Source: CAWKPF01 sp963851415
Lineage (GTDB): Bacteria > Acidobacteriota > Thermoanaerobaculia > Multivoradales > Multivoraceae
Assembly: GCA_963851415.1 (NCBI GenBank)
Contig: CAWKPF010000003.1
Coordinates: 372,001-436,000, forward strand
Reading direction: 5' to 3'
Length of the DNA: 64,000 bases
Position numbers and translations under genes: made by a program. The stretch's first letter is position 1. Each line of letters opens with the position of its first letter. Below the pieces are notes generated by a model that had not been told where the DNA came from, searched no databases, and saw nothing but the letters and a program-made list of their open reading frames with translations. Positions 35,954 through 45,316 of this stretch are shown in pieces.

Positions 35954-38653
35954 CTACCGCTCCGCCAGCTGCCGCCAGTGCTCGGCGTCGGCGCCGTAGC
36001 CTGCCTCTGGCGATGCGCGGTGCCCTTCCTCGAGCCAGCCTGCGAGGCGTGTGAAGGCGTTCCGGCTGGGGACTTCGCCTACGGGTAGCTTCTCGGCAGC
36101 TCGTGCCATCAGGGGGAGCGCGCGATCGAGCTCACCCGTCAGGGCCAGGGCCTCACCGAGCTCGAACTCGAGCCAGGGCTCGGTCTCTTCATAGGCCCCG
36201 ACGTCTTCTCCAGCCTCTCTCTGTGACGCGATGAGCTGCAGGGTCCGCTCGAGGATCGCGACCGCTCGCTCTGGCAGGTCGCTGGCGGTGAGGGCGTCTG
36301 CGAGGGTGGCGGCCGTTTGAACACAGGCTGGATGCTCGGCACCGAGAGAGGCCTGGCAGGTCCGGCTCGCGTCTTCGATGAGGCCGCGCGCCTCTTCGAG
36401 ATCTGCGGTCGGAAGGGGCGTTTTCTCGAAGGGATCTTCGTCGACTCCGCCGGGCGGGAGCAGGAGGGCTGCGGCGAGGCGTTCCCTGGCGCCGATCGAC
36501 CGGCTGTGCTGCTCGCCGACCGCACCGAGGCGTGCGGACAGCACCTGTCGGCAGAGCTCGATGGCCTCGTCGCGTCGTCCGAGGCGGTAGCTGGTTTCGG
36601 CGACACCGCTGAGCGAATTCACGGTCGAGGGATGCTCGGGGCCGTAGATCTCGGCCTTGAGCTGCAACGCTTCGCGCAGGAGCGGCTCGGCGGTGGCGAG
36701 GTCTCCGGACAGGGCGATGTCATTGGCGAGATTGTTGAGAATCGCCAGGGTGAACGGGTCTTTCGGCCCCTTGTGGCGGCGCGAGATCTCGAGCTGGGGC
36801 TCACGAATCGCTCGTGCCTCCTCGTAGCGTCCGGTCTCCTGGAGGATGTTGGCGAGGTTGCTCTGCTGGATGAGGGTGTTGTCGTGCTCCGGGCCGAGAG
36901 TCTCCTCGAGTCTGGGCAGGCTCTCGCGGATGACCTCTTCAGCCTCGCGATAGCGCCCGGCCCAGCGCAGGGCCAGAGCGAGGCTACCCTCGTAGCGAAG
37001 GGTGTTCTCATGAGTCGGCCCGAGGGCTTCACGGGCGATCTCGACACTCTGTCTCGCGAGATCGATCGCCTCGTCGTAGTGCCCCTGTCTGAGCCGCAGG
37101 CTGGACAGCTTCTCGAGAGTCCACGCACTCTCTGGCGAACGCTCGCCAAAGGCGAGCTTCGCCAACTCGTGGGCTTTGCGGGTGTGGGGCTCGGCGGCGG
37201 CATACTCGGCGAGGCGCTCGTAGGCAAAGCCGAGCGAGACACGGATGTTCATCTCGACCTCGGGACTGTCGGCGAACCGGCCTCCCGCTGCAGACTCCTC
37301 TTCGATCCGGCCGGCGGCGGTGTCCAGGACTTCTCGCATCGTGACGTCGCGACCGCGGCCCTGCTGCGCGGAGGGAACCACCGCTTGCAGCAGGTCCTCG
37401 TTGAGGAACTGGTTGACGGCCTCGGCGACGGCGCGCTGGCTCTCGGCTTCCCGCGCCTGGTCCGCCGCTCGGAGCAGTCCCCAGGTCGTACCGACCATGC
37501 CCAGGACGAGAGCCAGTGTGACGGCGAGACCCGCAGCGAAGGTGACCCGGTGGCGGCGAATCCACTTGCTCATGCGATAGCTGAGACTGGCAGGGCCCGC
37601 GACGACGGGCTCATCGTTGAGGTGACGCTCGATGTCCATCGCCAGGGCGTTGGCGGTCTCATATCGCCTCGTGCGATCTTTCTCGAGTGCCTTCATGACG
37701 ATCCAGTCGAGATCGCCGCGGAGCTGCTGTCGCATGGCCTGCAGGTCGAGCTTGCGCGCTCTGGTGATCTCCTCGCTGTCGTCTCCGAGCGAGGTGATTC
37801 GGCTCGAGGGTGTGGTGGGCTCCTCTTCCTGGAGAATGCGCTGGATCTCACCGTAGGGCAGCTGGGCGGCCTTGCGGAATTCGAAGGGTGTGACCCCGGT
37901 CAGGAGCTCATAGAGCATGACGCCCAACGAGTAGACGTCACTGCGCGTGTCGACATCGAGGTTGGACGTCGCAGCCTGCTCCGGGCTCATGTATTCGGGA
38001 GTGCCCAGGAACTGATGCATCGCGGTGACGATCGTGCGATCGGTCAAGCTACCGCTCATCGCCTTGGCGATCCCGAAGTCGATCACCTTGGCCTGCGGGC
38101 GATCGTCGTGCTCTGTGACGAGCACGTTCGAAGGCTTGAGATCACGGTGCAGGATGCCCTTCTGGTGCGCATGCTGCACGGCTCGGCAGACATCGACGAA
38201 CAGCTCGAGTCGCGCCTTCGGCTCGAGTCGTCGGGCGTCGCAGTACTTCGTGATGGCACTGCCACGCACCAGCTCCATGACGAAGTAGGGTCTTCCCGTC
38301 TCCGTGACTCCGGCGTCGAAGACCTTGGCGATGCCGGGGTGATCCATGACGGCCAGCGCCTGACGCTCGGCCTCGAAACGGGCGATCACGCGCTCCGTCT
38401 CGAGTCCGAGCTTGACGATCTTGAGCGCCACCCGACGCCGAACGGGCGACTTCTGCTCGGCCTCCCAGACCCTGCCGAATCCACCTTCGCCGATCAACTG
38501 GATGAGCTTGTAGGGGCCCAGCTGAGTCCCTTGCCGCTCCGCAGGCGTGGGCACCCCGGCTGAGTCGGATGCCATTCGAGTCGGGGCGTCGTCCGCCGAA
38601 CCGAGCTGGGCGGTCGCTTCGTCGTCGGGAGTGTCGGGTGGCTCGGTGGGCAT
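35954..38653 (-). CDS. Hanks-type Ser/Thr kinase with C-terminal tetratricopeptide repeats
   Basis: 899 residues. After an acidic N-terminal tail, the kinase domain (about 45-320) shows GEGGFGRVWEAEQ, RVALKIVKLG, HRDLKPSNVLV, DFGIAKAMSG, and SPEQAATSNLDVDTRSDVYSLGV. A single membrane span (FAAGLAVTLALVLGMVGTTWGLL) follows, then a long run of TPR units of the type EALGPTHENTLRYEGSLALALRW and LGPEHDNTLIQQSNLANILQETGRYEEA (each recurring at ~42 residues). The TPR part would bind protein partners. The start lies 391 bp from the broken PD40 kinase on the opposite strand. The architecture is common in Planctomycetes and Acidobacteria. Confidence 0.93.
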   Translation of the reverse strand: MPTEPPDTPDDEATAQLGSADDAPTRMASDSAGVPTPAERQGTQLGPYKLIQLIGEGGFGRVWEAEQKSPVRRRVALKIVKLGLETERVIARFEAERQALAVMDHPGIAKVFDAGVTETGRPYFVMELVRGSAITKYCDARRLEPKARLELFVDVCRAVQHAHQKGILHRDLKPSNVLVTEHDDRPQAKVIDFGIAKAMSGSLTDRTIVTAMHQFLGTPEYMSPEQAATSNLDVDTRSDVYSLGVMLYELLTGVTPFEFRKAAQLPYGEIQRILQEEEPTTPSSRITSLGDDSEEITRARKLDLQAMRQQLRGDLDWIVMKALEKDRTRRYETANALAMDIERHLNDEPVVAGPASLSYRMSKWIRRHRVTFAAGLAVTLALVLGMVGTTWGLLRAADQAREAESQRAVAEAVNQFLNEDLLQAVVPSAQQGRGRDVTMREVLDTAAGRIEEESAAGGRFADSPEVEMNIRVSLGFAYERLAEYAAAEPHTRKAHELAKLAFGERSPESAWTLEKLSSLRLRQGHYDEAIDLARQSVEIAREALGPTHENTLRYEGSLALALRWAGRYREAEEVIRESLPRLEETLGPEHDNTLIQQSNLANILQETGRYEEARAIREPQLEISRRHKGPKDPFTLAILNNLANDIALSGDLATAEPLLREALQLKAEIYGPEHPSTVNSLSGVAETSYRLGRRDEAIELCRQVLSARLGAVGEQHSRSIGARERLAAALLLPPGGVDEDPFEKTPLPTADLEEARGLIEDASRTCQASLGAEHPACVQTAATLADALTASDLPERAVAILERTLQLIASQREAGEDVGAYEETEPWLEFELGEALALTGELDRALPLMARAAEKLPVGEVPSRNAFTRLAGWLEEGHRASPEAGYGADAEHWRQLAER

Positions 38654-38751
38654 GGTCGAGTTCAGAGGACGAGTGGCCGAACCATTCTACGCCTTCTAGT
38701 CGGCAGGCTCCTCCCGAGGTGAGGCCCCGGTTCGGCTGGAGATCCGGGGAG

Positions 38752-38806
38752 AAATGGTGACAGGCACTTTTTGATGAGGCACCGTCGGATTCAGTCGACA
38801 GGCACC
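38752..38806. repeat. REP-like GTGACAGGCAC motif pair
   Basis: AAATGGTGACAGGCACTTTT (38752-38771) contains GACAGGCAC (38759-38767), which recurs at 38797-38805. From memory, AAATGGTGACAGGCACTTTTT-type ends occur in RAYT-mobilised repeats of many genomes. Only one long copy is in the window, so assignment is tentative. Confidence 0.4.
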
Positions 38807-38842
38807 AGATAGAGACGTGTGGGAATTCGCTCTTCAGACCTC

Positions 38843-38918
38843 GAGCCTAGCGCAGCGCAGGAGGCGGCCCGAGAAGACTCGGAGATCCCCTCGAGCCGCG
38901 TTCGAATACCAACCCCAG
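38843..38918. repeat. intergenic repeat family, copy A
   Basis: GAGCCTAGCGCAG (38843-38855) recurs at 41979-41991 in the same orientation with extended 22/26 similarity, and the segment 38892-38918 matches 43628-43654 inverted at 25 of 27 positions. The three copies surround the broken kinase. Confidence 0.6.
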
Positions 38919-39043
38919 CAGAGCTTTCCTCCTCCGAACACCCCTGCACCCCTTTCCCTACTCCCCTTTCAACTACTGCTCCGGCACCTCTACCGCCTCC
39001 TCTCTCGGCTCTCTCACCTCGATAGCCGCTAGACTGCCTGTTG

Positions 39044-41866
39044 ATGCTAAACCCCGGGAGCCGGCTACAGCAGTACGAAATCCTCGAGCCACTCGGCCAG
39101 GGAGGCATGGGATCGGTCTACCGAGCACGGGATACGCGGCTCGGTCGTGACGTGGCGATCAAGGTGTTGGCGTCCCACATTGCCGACTCCGCTCAGAGCC
39201 TCTCGCGTTTCGAGCGAGAGGCGCGCTCTCTGGCGTCCCTGCAGCATCCCCATGTTGCGACGCTGTTTGGCTTCGAGCAGGAGGGCGACCGACCTTTTCT
39301 GGTCATGGAGCTGATCGAAGGCGAGACGCTGGCCGATAGCGCGAGGCGCGGTGCTCGCGGCGCTCAACCACCCGAACATCGCGGCCATCTACGGTCTGGA
39401 AGAGATCGAGGGGACGAGCGCGTTGGTGCTCGAGCTGGTCGAAGGGGAGACGCTGAGCGAGCGGATCGCCCGGTCGCCGATCGAGCCTCGCGAGGCGATC
39501 GCCCTGACGACCCAGATCGCCGAGGCGCTCGAAGCCGCGCACGCCAGCAGCATCATCCACCGCGATCTCAAGCCCGGCAACGTCATGGTGACGCCCGAGG
39601 GCAAGGTCAAGGTGCTCGACTTCGGGCTGGCCAAGGCGCTCGAGGGAGAGGTCGACACTGGAGTCGATGCCACCGCCTCGCCGACCCTGTCGCTCGCGGC
39701 GACCCAGGCGGGGATGATTCTCGGCACCGCGGGCTACATGAGCCCGGAGCAGGCGCGCGGTCAGGTGGTCGACCAGCGCGCCGACATCTGGGCACTCGGA
39801 GTGATCCTCTACGAGATGCTGGCCGGGCGACGGGCGTTCGCTGCCGACACGGTGCCCGACACGCTGGCCCGGGTGCTCACCCAGGAGCCGGCGTGGGAGC
39901 GACTGGATTCGCTGCCGCGTCCCGTGCATCGGTTGCTGCGCCGTTGCCTGAACAAGGACGCCGAGCGGCGTTACCGCGACGTCGGTGACGTGCGCCTCGA
40001 AATGGAGGACCTGCTCGCCGACTGGGACCGTGTGAATGCGGCTGAAACGACCTCGCTGTCTCCGGCCGCTGCCACCTCGAGCCACGGAGTGTCGGCTCCG
40101 CTGGTCGCTGCCATTGCCGTGCTCGCCCTCGCGATCGGTGCTGGCGCCACCTGGCTCGTCAGAGGCTCCTCGCAACCGGTCACCTATGCCCCTCCACGGA
40201 CCACATTCGACATCACCTACCCGGTGGGGTATCGCCTCCCCGGTTTCACCCATCCCCTGGCGTTCTCGCCAGATGGGCGCCACCTCGTTCATCTGATGAT
40301 CCAAGGACAGCAGCGATACCTCCAGGTCCGGCCTCTCGACCGACTCGAGGGTCGAGAGATTGGTGACGCGTCCGAGGGGGAGGATTCCCCTTCTTCTCGC
40401 CGGATGGTCGCTACGTGGGCTATCTCGCCCGCGACAACACGCTGAAGAAGGTCTCGCTGGCCGGAGAGCCCCCCTCGACCCTCCACAAACTCGGAGGCCG
40501 CTTCAATGGTGCCACCTGGTTGGACGACGGCACCATCGCGTACTCCGAGCAGGGGCGGCTCTATCGGGTCGCCGACGGGGGCGGTGTCGCGAGCCCGCTC
40601 GTGACCGAGGCCGACGGCGAGCTGACATGGCCTGCCGCTCTACCTGGGTCGAAGGCGATCCTGGCGACTCACGACACGGGCCAGGAGCGCTCGGTCGTCC
40701 TGGTCGAGGTCGAGGGCGGCGCGATCTCCACGCTGGTGCCGTCCGGGAACTCCCCCCGCTACGCGAGCTCGGGTCACCTGGTGTTCGCGCGTGACACCTT
40801 CCTGTTCGCGGTCCGTTTCGAGCCCGCCACCGGCAAAGTGGTTGGGGACCCGGTGCCGGTACACGAGGGGGTTCGGGGTACCACCAGTGGGGCGGCTCAC
40901 TACGCCTTCTCGGGCACGGGGTCCCTGGCGTTCGTGCCGGCCGTCGCCGCCGGGGATCCTCAACGGGCGGCCCGCCGGTTTCGCTGGTACGACCTCGAGG
41001 GCGAGCTGACGGAGGTGCTCGCCGACTCGGCGGTGATGTTCTCCCCTCGCCTCTCCCCCGACGGCGGCAGAATCGTGGTGCAGCTCGGGGGCGAAGATGC
41101 CCCCGCGCTCTATCTCGTCGACGCGGTTCGGGGCGGCTCCGCTCAGCGCCTGACCCCGGATGGCCCGGTGAGTAGCCCGGCATGGACCCCCGACGGACGG
41201 TGGGTGTACTTCACCAGCTCGGGCGAGGCGGGCCGGGAGGATGTCTATCGGATGCGTTCGGACGGTAGTGGTACGGCCGAGCTCGTCCTCGCACGGGAGG
41301 GAGCCCAGGTAGTCATTGACGTGTCGTCCGCAGGAGAGGAGCTCCTGGTCCGGGAGGCGGGGGCCGGAGGGCGGGCCGACCTGTACATCCTCCAGCTGGG
41401 TGGAGAGCCGCCCTACGAACAGCCCCGGTACGAGCCTTTGGTGGACACGGCGGCCGCGGAGTACGACGGGCGCTTCTCGCCCGATGGGCGGCTAGTGGCC
41501 TACACGCTACGGGACTTCTCGCAGTCGGAGATCTATATCTTCGATCGCGAGAGCGGAGCTCGGCACAAGGTCTCGACCGACGGTGGCTTGGGCTCGGTGT
41601 GGGCCCCTGACGGGAGCTGGCTCGCCTACTTCACCGCGGACAACGAGGTGCTGGCCGTCGACGTCTCCCTCGAGCCGGAGCTCGGCTTCTCGATTCCGCG
41701 CCGTCTCTTCACTCTCGAATCGGGCATCCTCGTGGATGTCGATCCGAATGGAGAACGAATCCTGACCCTCGTTGCGGAGCGGCCCGAAGAGGGCTCCCAG
41801 TCACGAGTCCAGGTGATACTGAACTGGTTCGACAAGATCGAGGAGCTGGCGCCGGCGAACCCCTGA
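39044..41866 (+). pseudogene. chimeric Ser/Thr kinase with PD40 propeller, broken by two frame changes
   Basis: Frame 1 from ATG 39044 gives a complete N-lobe start (LGQGGMGSVYRARDTRLGR, VAIKVL) through LVMELIEGETLADS. Then from about 39345, in another frame, a second N-lobe tail appears (VLAALNHPNIAAIYGLEEIEG, LVLELVEGETLSER) and continues into HRDLKPGNV, DFGLAKALEG, SPEQARGQVVD, and a membrane span (LVAAIAVLALAIGAGATWLV). So the alphaC-hinge segment is present twice, from two different paralogues. At about 40376-40380 (a run of five G) the frame shifts again into the propeller (FFSPDGRYVGYLARDN through LSPDGGRIVVQLG and FSPDGRLVAYTL). As written it cannot make one intact kinase. Confidence 0.8.
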
Positions 41867-42282
41867 GTCTCGCGTGATCTCAGGGCGTCTATCGTCTGCC
41901 AATCTCTTCGGGCGTGCGAGCGAGCGTGCCTGGACGGGTAACAGATCGCTTTCCGCGCCGTGAGGCTTTGCCACCGCAGAGCCTAGCGCAGTGCCCCAGG
42001 CGGCTTCCTTCTCAGCGCGTCGAGGACTGGACGGTGCGGGACTAGAAGACCCCGAGGTATCCAACCGGACCACCTATTTGAGGTGACCCTCGCGACCTTT
42101 CAGTCGCGCTACTTCTTCATACCGTCTTGCCCGCTGGCTTCGACCTCCCGGTACCAGGTCGCGCTTATGTATGCAGGTCGACTTGTCTCCGGCTCATTGC
42201 ACCGTACGACAGGGTGGCGCCGCTGCGGAAGGGGAGTCCGATACTGGAAACGAACTTCTTTCTTCTACGGAGGTGTGACCTC
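41867..42282. other. 416-bp intergenic region
   Basis: No gene is seen; the open frame reaching back to 42127 has no coding features before ATG 42283. It contains the second copy of the intergenic repeat (41979-42004) and presumably the promoter of the HAF/FIMAH gene. Confidence 0.5.
41979..42004. repeat. intergenic repeat family, copy B
   Basis: Shares GAGCCTAGCGCAG and a following AGGCGGC with 38843-38868 (22 of 26 positions, direct orientation). Confidence 0.5.
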
Positions 42283-43593
42283 ATGCCCAAGGCCAAGACT
42301 CTGCTTTCCGCCTCGAGTCTGTCTCTCGGTCTGATTCTGAGCGTTCTCGCCGCGCCGGTGGCGGCGCAGCCCCCTGTCTTCGAAGCCGAGCTCATCGAGC
42401 CCGGCCCCGCCGCCGTTCTCTGGTGGGTTCTGAGCGATCTCAACGATCAGGGCGTCGTGGTCGGGAACGCGTTCGTGCAGGTGGACGCGGGCGCCTACCG
42501 AACCATGCCGGTGCGATGGCACGACGGCGTCACGTCCCTCGTCTCCCCCGCTCCACAGACCTGTGGCGGTGCCGCCACGGCGGTCAACGAGCGGGGCCAG
42601 ATCGTTGGGACGTGCACTTCGGGCGATACCCATGGCTTCGTCTGGGAAGACGGAGCGACCGAGGATCTCGTCTTCCTGGAAGGGGGTTCGTTTCCAGAGG
42701 ACATCAACGAGACGGGAGAGATCGTCGGTCTCGCACGTCGGGTGGGTGACGAGACTGGCGTGTTCCGCGCCGTGTACTGGGACGGAGTGAATCTGACGGA
42801 GATCCTGCCCCAGGCAGAAGCATCGTGGGCGGTGGCGATCAACGACCAAGGGCTCGTAGCCGGCTTCGATCGCTCGACCTGGCCGTGGCAGGGGTTTCTC
42901 TGGGACGGCACGACGTTCGCCGATCTCGAGGGAGAGTTCCGGGGAGGCTGGGCCTCGGTCATGCCCAGTGCACTCAACGACTCGGCCCAGGTGGTCGGCA
43001 GCGTTCCCGGCGAAGAGAGCGGATGGTCTCATGCAGTCCTCTGGGAAGCTGGAGTCATCACCGATCTCGGGAGCTTCGCCGGGACCACCAGCTACGCCCT
43101 CGACGTCAACACCTTCGGTGACATCGTCGGGAGATCTCGTTTTGATCCCGACGTCTGGGGAGATCACGGATTTCTGTGGCGAGACGGCGTGCTCTACGAC
43201 CTGAACGATCTGGTCGAAGACTTCGCGCAATGGACCATCCACGAGGCGAAGGCGATCAATGACGTCGGTCAGGTCCTGGTGTTCGCCCTCGGCGAGACCA
43301 GTGGGCGTCTCCCGTTTCTCCTGACGCCGGTCACGCCAGCGCGACGCGTCGAGCGACTGATCGAGTGGATCGAAGAGCTCGATCTCGGTGGAGGCCTCGA
43401 GAACAGCTACCTGGTGAAGCTCCAGCATGCCCTGGATGCGCTCGACGCCGGCGACACCGCCGCTGCCTGCAGTCACCTCCAGTCCTTCCTCAACCACGTC
43501 GCCGCCCAGGCGGGACAGAAGATCCCTCAGGAAGACGCGGACGGGCTGATCGGGGCGACACTGGACGTCAGGGACGAACTGGGCTGCTCGTAG
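42283..43593 (+). CDS. exported HAF-repeat protein with C-terminal FIMAH domain
   Basis: 436 residues from ATG 42283 (GGAGGTG at 42269-42275). A signal peptide (LLSASSLSLGLILSVLAAPVAAQ) precedes about six beta-propeller-like HAF repeats, with motifs such as DLNDQGVVVGNAF, AVNERGQIVGTCTSG, DINETGEIVG, AINDQGLVAGF, ALNDSAQVVGS and a closing AINDVGQVLV. The last ~75 residues form a FIMAH domain (ENSYLVKLQHALDALDAGDT, ACSHLQSFLNHV). The domain's function is unknown; HAF repeats occur on surface proteins. Probably a secreted, possibly cell-surface, binding protein. Confidence 0.88.
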   Translation: MPKAKTLLSASSLSLGLILSVLAAPVAAQPPVFEAELIEPGPAAVLWWVLSDLNDQGVVVGNAFVQVDAGAYRTMPVRWHDGVTSLVSPAPQTCGGAATAVNERGQIVGTCTSGDTHGFVWEDGATEDLVFLEGGSFPEDINETGEIVGLARRVGDETGVFRAVYWDGVNLTEILPQAEASWAVAINDQGLVAGFDRSTWPWQGFLWDGTTFADLEGEFRGGWASVMPSALNDSAQVVGSVPGEESGWSHAVLWEAGVITDLGSFAGTTSYALDVNTFGDIVGRSRFDPDVWGDHGFLWRDGVLYDLNDLVEDFAQWTIHEAKAINDVGQVLVFALGETSGRLPFLLTPVTPARRVERLIEWIEELDLGGGLENSYLVKLQHALDALDAGDTAAACSHLQSFLNHVAAQAGQKIPQEDADGLIGATLDVRDELGCS

Positions 43594-43936
43594 CCCCGGC
43601 CTGAGCCGCTTCGCTACAGGTGCGGTACTGGGGTGGGTACTCGAACGCGGCTCGGGGGAAGCGCCGCAGGTCTGAGTCGGCCTCGGCTGATTCGGAAGGT
43701 GTCCGAGACGGATTCAGCCGCATGGCGCTCTCCGGGGACGGCCTGCACTTCGAGGCCCTCGAGACGCCGATCGGGCGCACCTACCTGCTCTACGCCGTGG
43801 CCGGGGAGTCCGGGATCGCCATCGCAGAGCTGACGTTTCCCTAGTCGCCCGGGGACACTCGCGACTCCCCTGCTCGCTCCGGGGGCATCGCGCTATTCTG
43901 GGCCGGACCCCACCGGCCGACAGCAGGAGGAACGCG
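43594..43936. other. 343-bp intergenic region
   Basis: Contains repeat copy C (43628-43654) and an open frame at 43620-43844 whose last 40 residues (ALSGDGLHFEALETPIGRTY ...) look somewhat protein-like. I cannot assign it to a family and treat it as uncertain, perhaps a gene remnant. Confidence 0.35.
43628..43654. repeat. intergenic repeat family, copy C (inverted)
   Basis: Reverse complement matches 38892-38918 at 25 of 27 positions. Confidence 0.6.
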
Positions 43937-44310
43937 ATGTCTCCGCCCGGAACCGACTCCGCTCCCGACGGTCGCCCCGAGCCCGAAGAGCCCTGGCTCG
44001 ACCGCCTGGACCGTAACCTGCTCAGTCTCCTGGTGATCGGCGGAGGCCTGCTGGTGCTGTTCTTCCTGCCCCAGGTGTCGAGCCTGATCCGGTTCGAGCT
44101 TTTCCAGTTCGCCGACGCGCCTCTCGCCCGCGGGCTCTCCTACGGGCTCCTGCTCGTTCTGGTGATCGCGTTCGTCCTGAGCGCTGTCACCGTTGGCCGG
44201 GAGGAGACTGTGATCTGGAGGCACCGAGCGGCATCGGTTTCGTCTTCGCACTCGTGCGCGGAGTCGGCGGGAACGCGCAGGAACAGGAGCCCAGGACCGA
44301 CTCTCCCTGA
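43937..44310 (+). pseudogene. small two-helix membrane protein, probable frameshift near 44195-44215
   Basis: ATG 43937 has AGGAGG at 43925-43930. The first ~95 residues hold two membrane spans (LLSLLVIGGGLLVLFFLPQV and LSYGLLLVLVIAFVLSAVTV). After that the nominal frame turns Arg/Ser-rich and runs into the convergent channel gene to 44476. A neighbouring frame instead reads LEAPSGIGFVFALVRGVGGN and stops at 44310, with far better third-position GC and no overlap. So a single-base indel near 44195-44215 is likely. No family was recognised. Confidence 0.5.
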
Positions 44311-44388
44311 GGAACCGTTCCCGGGAGAGTCGAGCTACACGGAGCTCTCACCCCCCCGATTTCGAGGGTACGGACTTCGAATCGCCAG

Positions 44389-45126
44389 CTATTCGGCGGT
44401 GGCCGATTTCAAAGCCTCCGCCTTCTTCTCGAAGCGGATCGCCAGCCAGGGCATCAGGATCGGCAGAAGGAAATAGAGGAAGCCGGCGTAGACCCCGATC
44501 CGTGGAGACAGGAAGAGAGCGAAGCTCGCCGACAGCAGGCTCACCCCCGCTTGCACCGACCAGAAGACCCGTTGCTGCCGGGTGCGCAGCCGCTCGAGCG
44601 AATTCAACCCGAGCCCCGAGGCCGCCCGCTCACTGCGAAGATGGAGTCCGGCGAGCGACCCCGCCATCGCTGCTGCTCCGACCCCGTAGATCACGAAGAG
44701 ACCGGTCATTTCCGCGGCTGTGGTCACCGCGAACTCCGAGGGCAGGAACCCGCCCGACATCCACTCGAAGAAGGCCGAGAACATCGCTTTGAGCGGGTAT
44801 ACGTACACCAGCATCACGAAGATCAAGACGAGCGTGATGAGGGTGGTGACCTTGTCTTCGAGGCCGAACCGGCGGCTCCAACTGCGGTGCCCGATCCAGA
44901 AGAGCATGATCTGGGCGAAGCTCGCCGCGAACGCTGGAACTCCCTTGATCGCGGCGAGCATCTCGTCGTAGGTCTGCGGAATGCGCTCCCCGGAGACCAC
45001 GAGCACCGTCATGGCGAACGCGAAGGCGGCATCCGTGTACGTCTCGAGCCGCGTCATCTCGACGCCGCGCAGGCGAAAGTCCCCCTGGACGGGAAAGGCG
45101 TCGAGCTCTTCTTCGGTCCACTGCAT
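44389..45126 (-). CDS. TMEM175-family (DUF1211) potassium channel
   Basis: 245 residues with about six membrane helices. Helix 1 carries the TMEM175 signature: RLETYTDAAFAFAMTVLVV, the variant of RxxxFSDAxxAxAxTLL that lines the pore. Other helices: FAASFAQIMLFWIGH, TLITLVLIFVMLVYVYP, GLFVIYGVGAAAMAGS, VQAGVSLLSASFALFL and FLYFLLPILMPWLA. Bacterial TMEM175 proteins form tetrameric potassium leak channels. It is alone, 190 bp from the M28 peptidase stop. Confidence 0.85.
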   Translation of the reverse strand: MQWTEEELDAFPVQGDFRLRGVEMTRLETYTDAAFAFAMTVLVVSGERIPQTYDEMLAAIKGVPAFAASFAQIMLFWIGHRSWSRRFGLEDKVTTLITLVLIFVMLVYVYPLKAMFSAFFEWMSGGFLPSEFAVTTAAEMTGLFVIYGVGAAAMAGSLAGLHLRSERAASGLGLNSLERLRTRQQRVFWSVQAGVSLLSASFALFLSPRIGVYAGFLYFLLPILMPWLAIRFEKKAEALKSATAE

Positions 45127-45316
45127 GGTCGCTTCTCCGTTGTGTGGCGCGCCATCCTGGTGGCTCTGCCCCTGTTCGCGCTGACGCTCAGCTATCTGGC
45201 CGACCCCTCGCGCTACGCCTTCGCCGCCCTCCCCTTCTCCGACCCCGTTTGCACGGTCTCACGATCTAGAGGAGGCCGACCGACTCATCCCATCTGTCAC
45301 CCTTTTTGGGTACGGC

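Larger units (their letters stand above)
38654..39043. other. 390-bp divergent intergenic region with short repeats
   Basis: No gene is seen. It holds the promoter region of two oppositely oriented kinases, the GACAGGCAC motif pair described separately, and a segment (38843-38918) with similarity to sequences at 41979 and 43628. Confidence 0.5.

Noticed and set aside
36317..38563. Long open frame antisense to the TPR kinase
   Set aside because: It is the mirror of a high-GC coding region with third-position bias; no domain features.
43620..43844. 74-residue open frame as a gene
   Set aside because: No ribosome site, starts inside a repeat copy, no recognisable family; kept only as a possible remnant.
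45285..45312. CTGTCACCCTTTTTGGG as another REP-like element end
   Set aside because: Only 8 bases match the 38752 motif and no partner arm is present.
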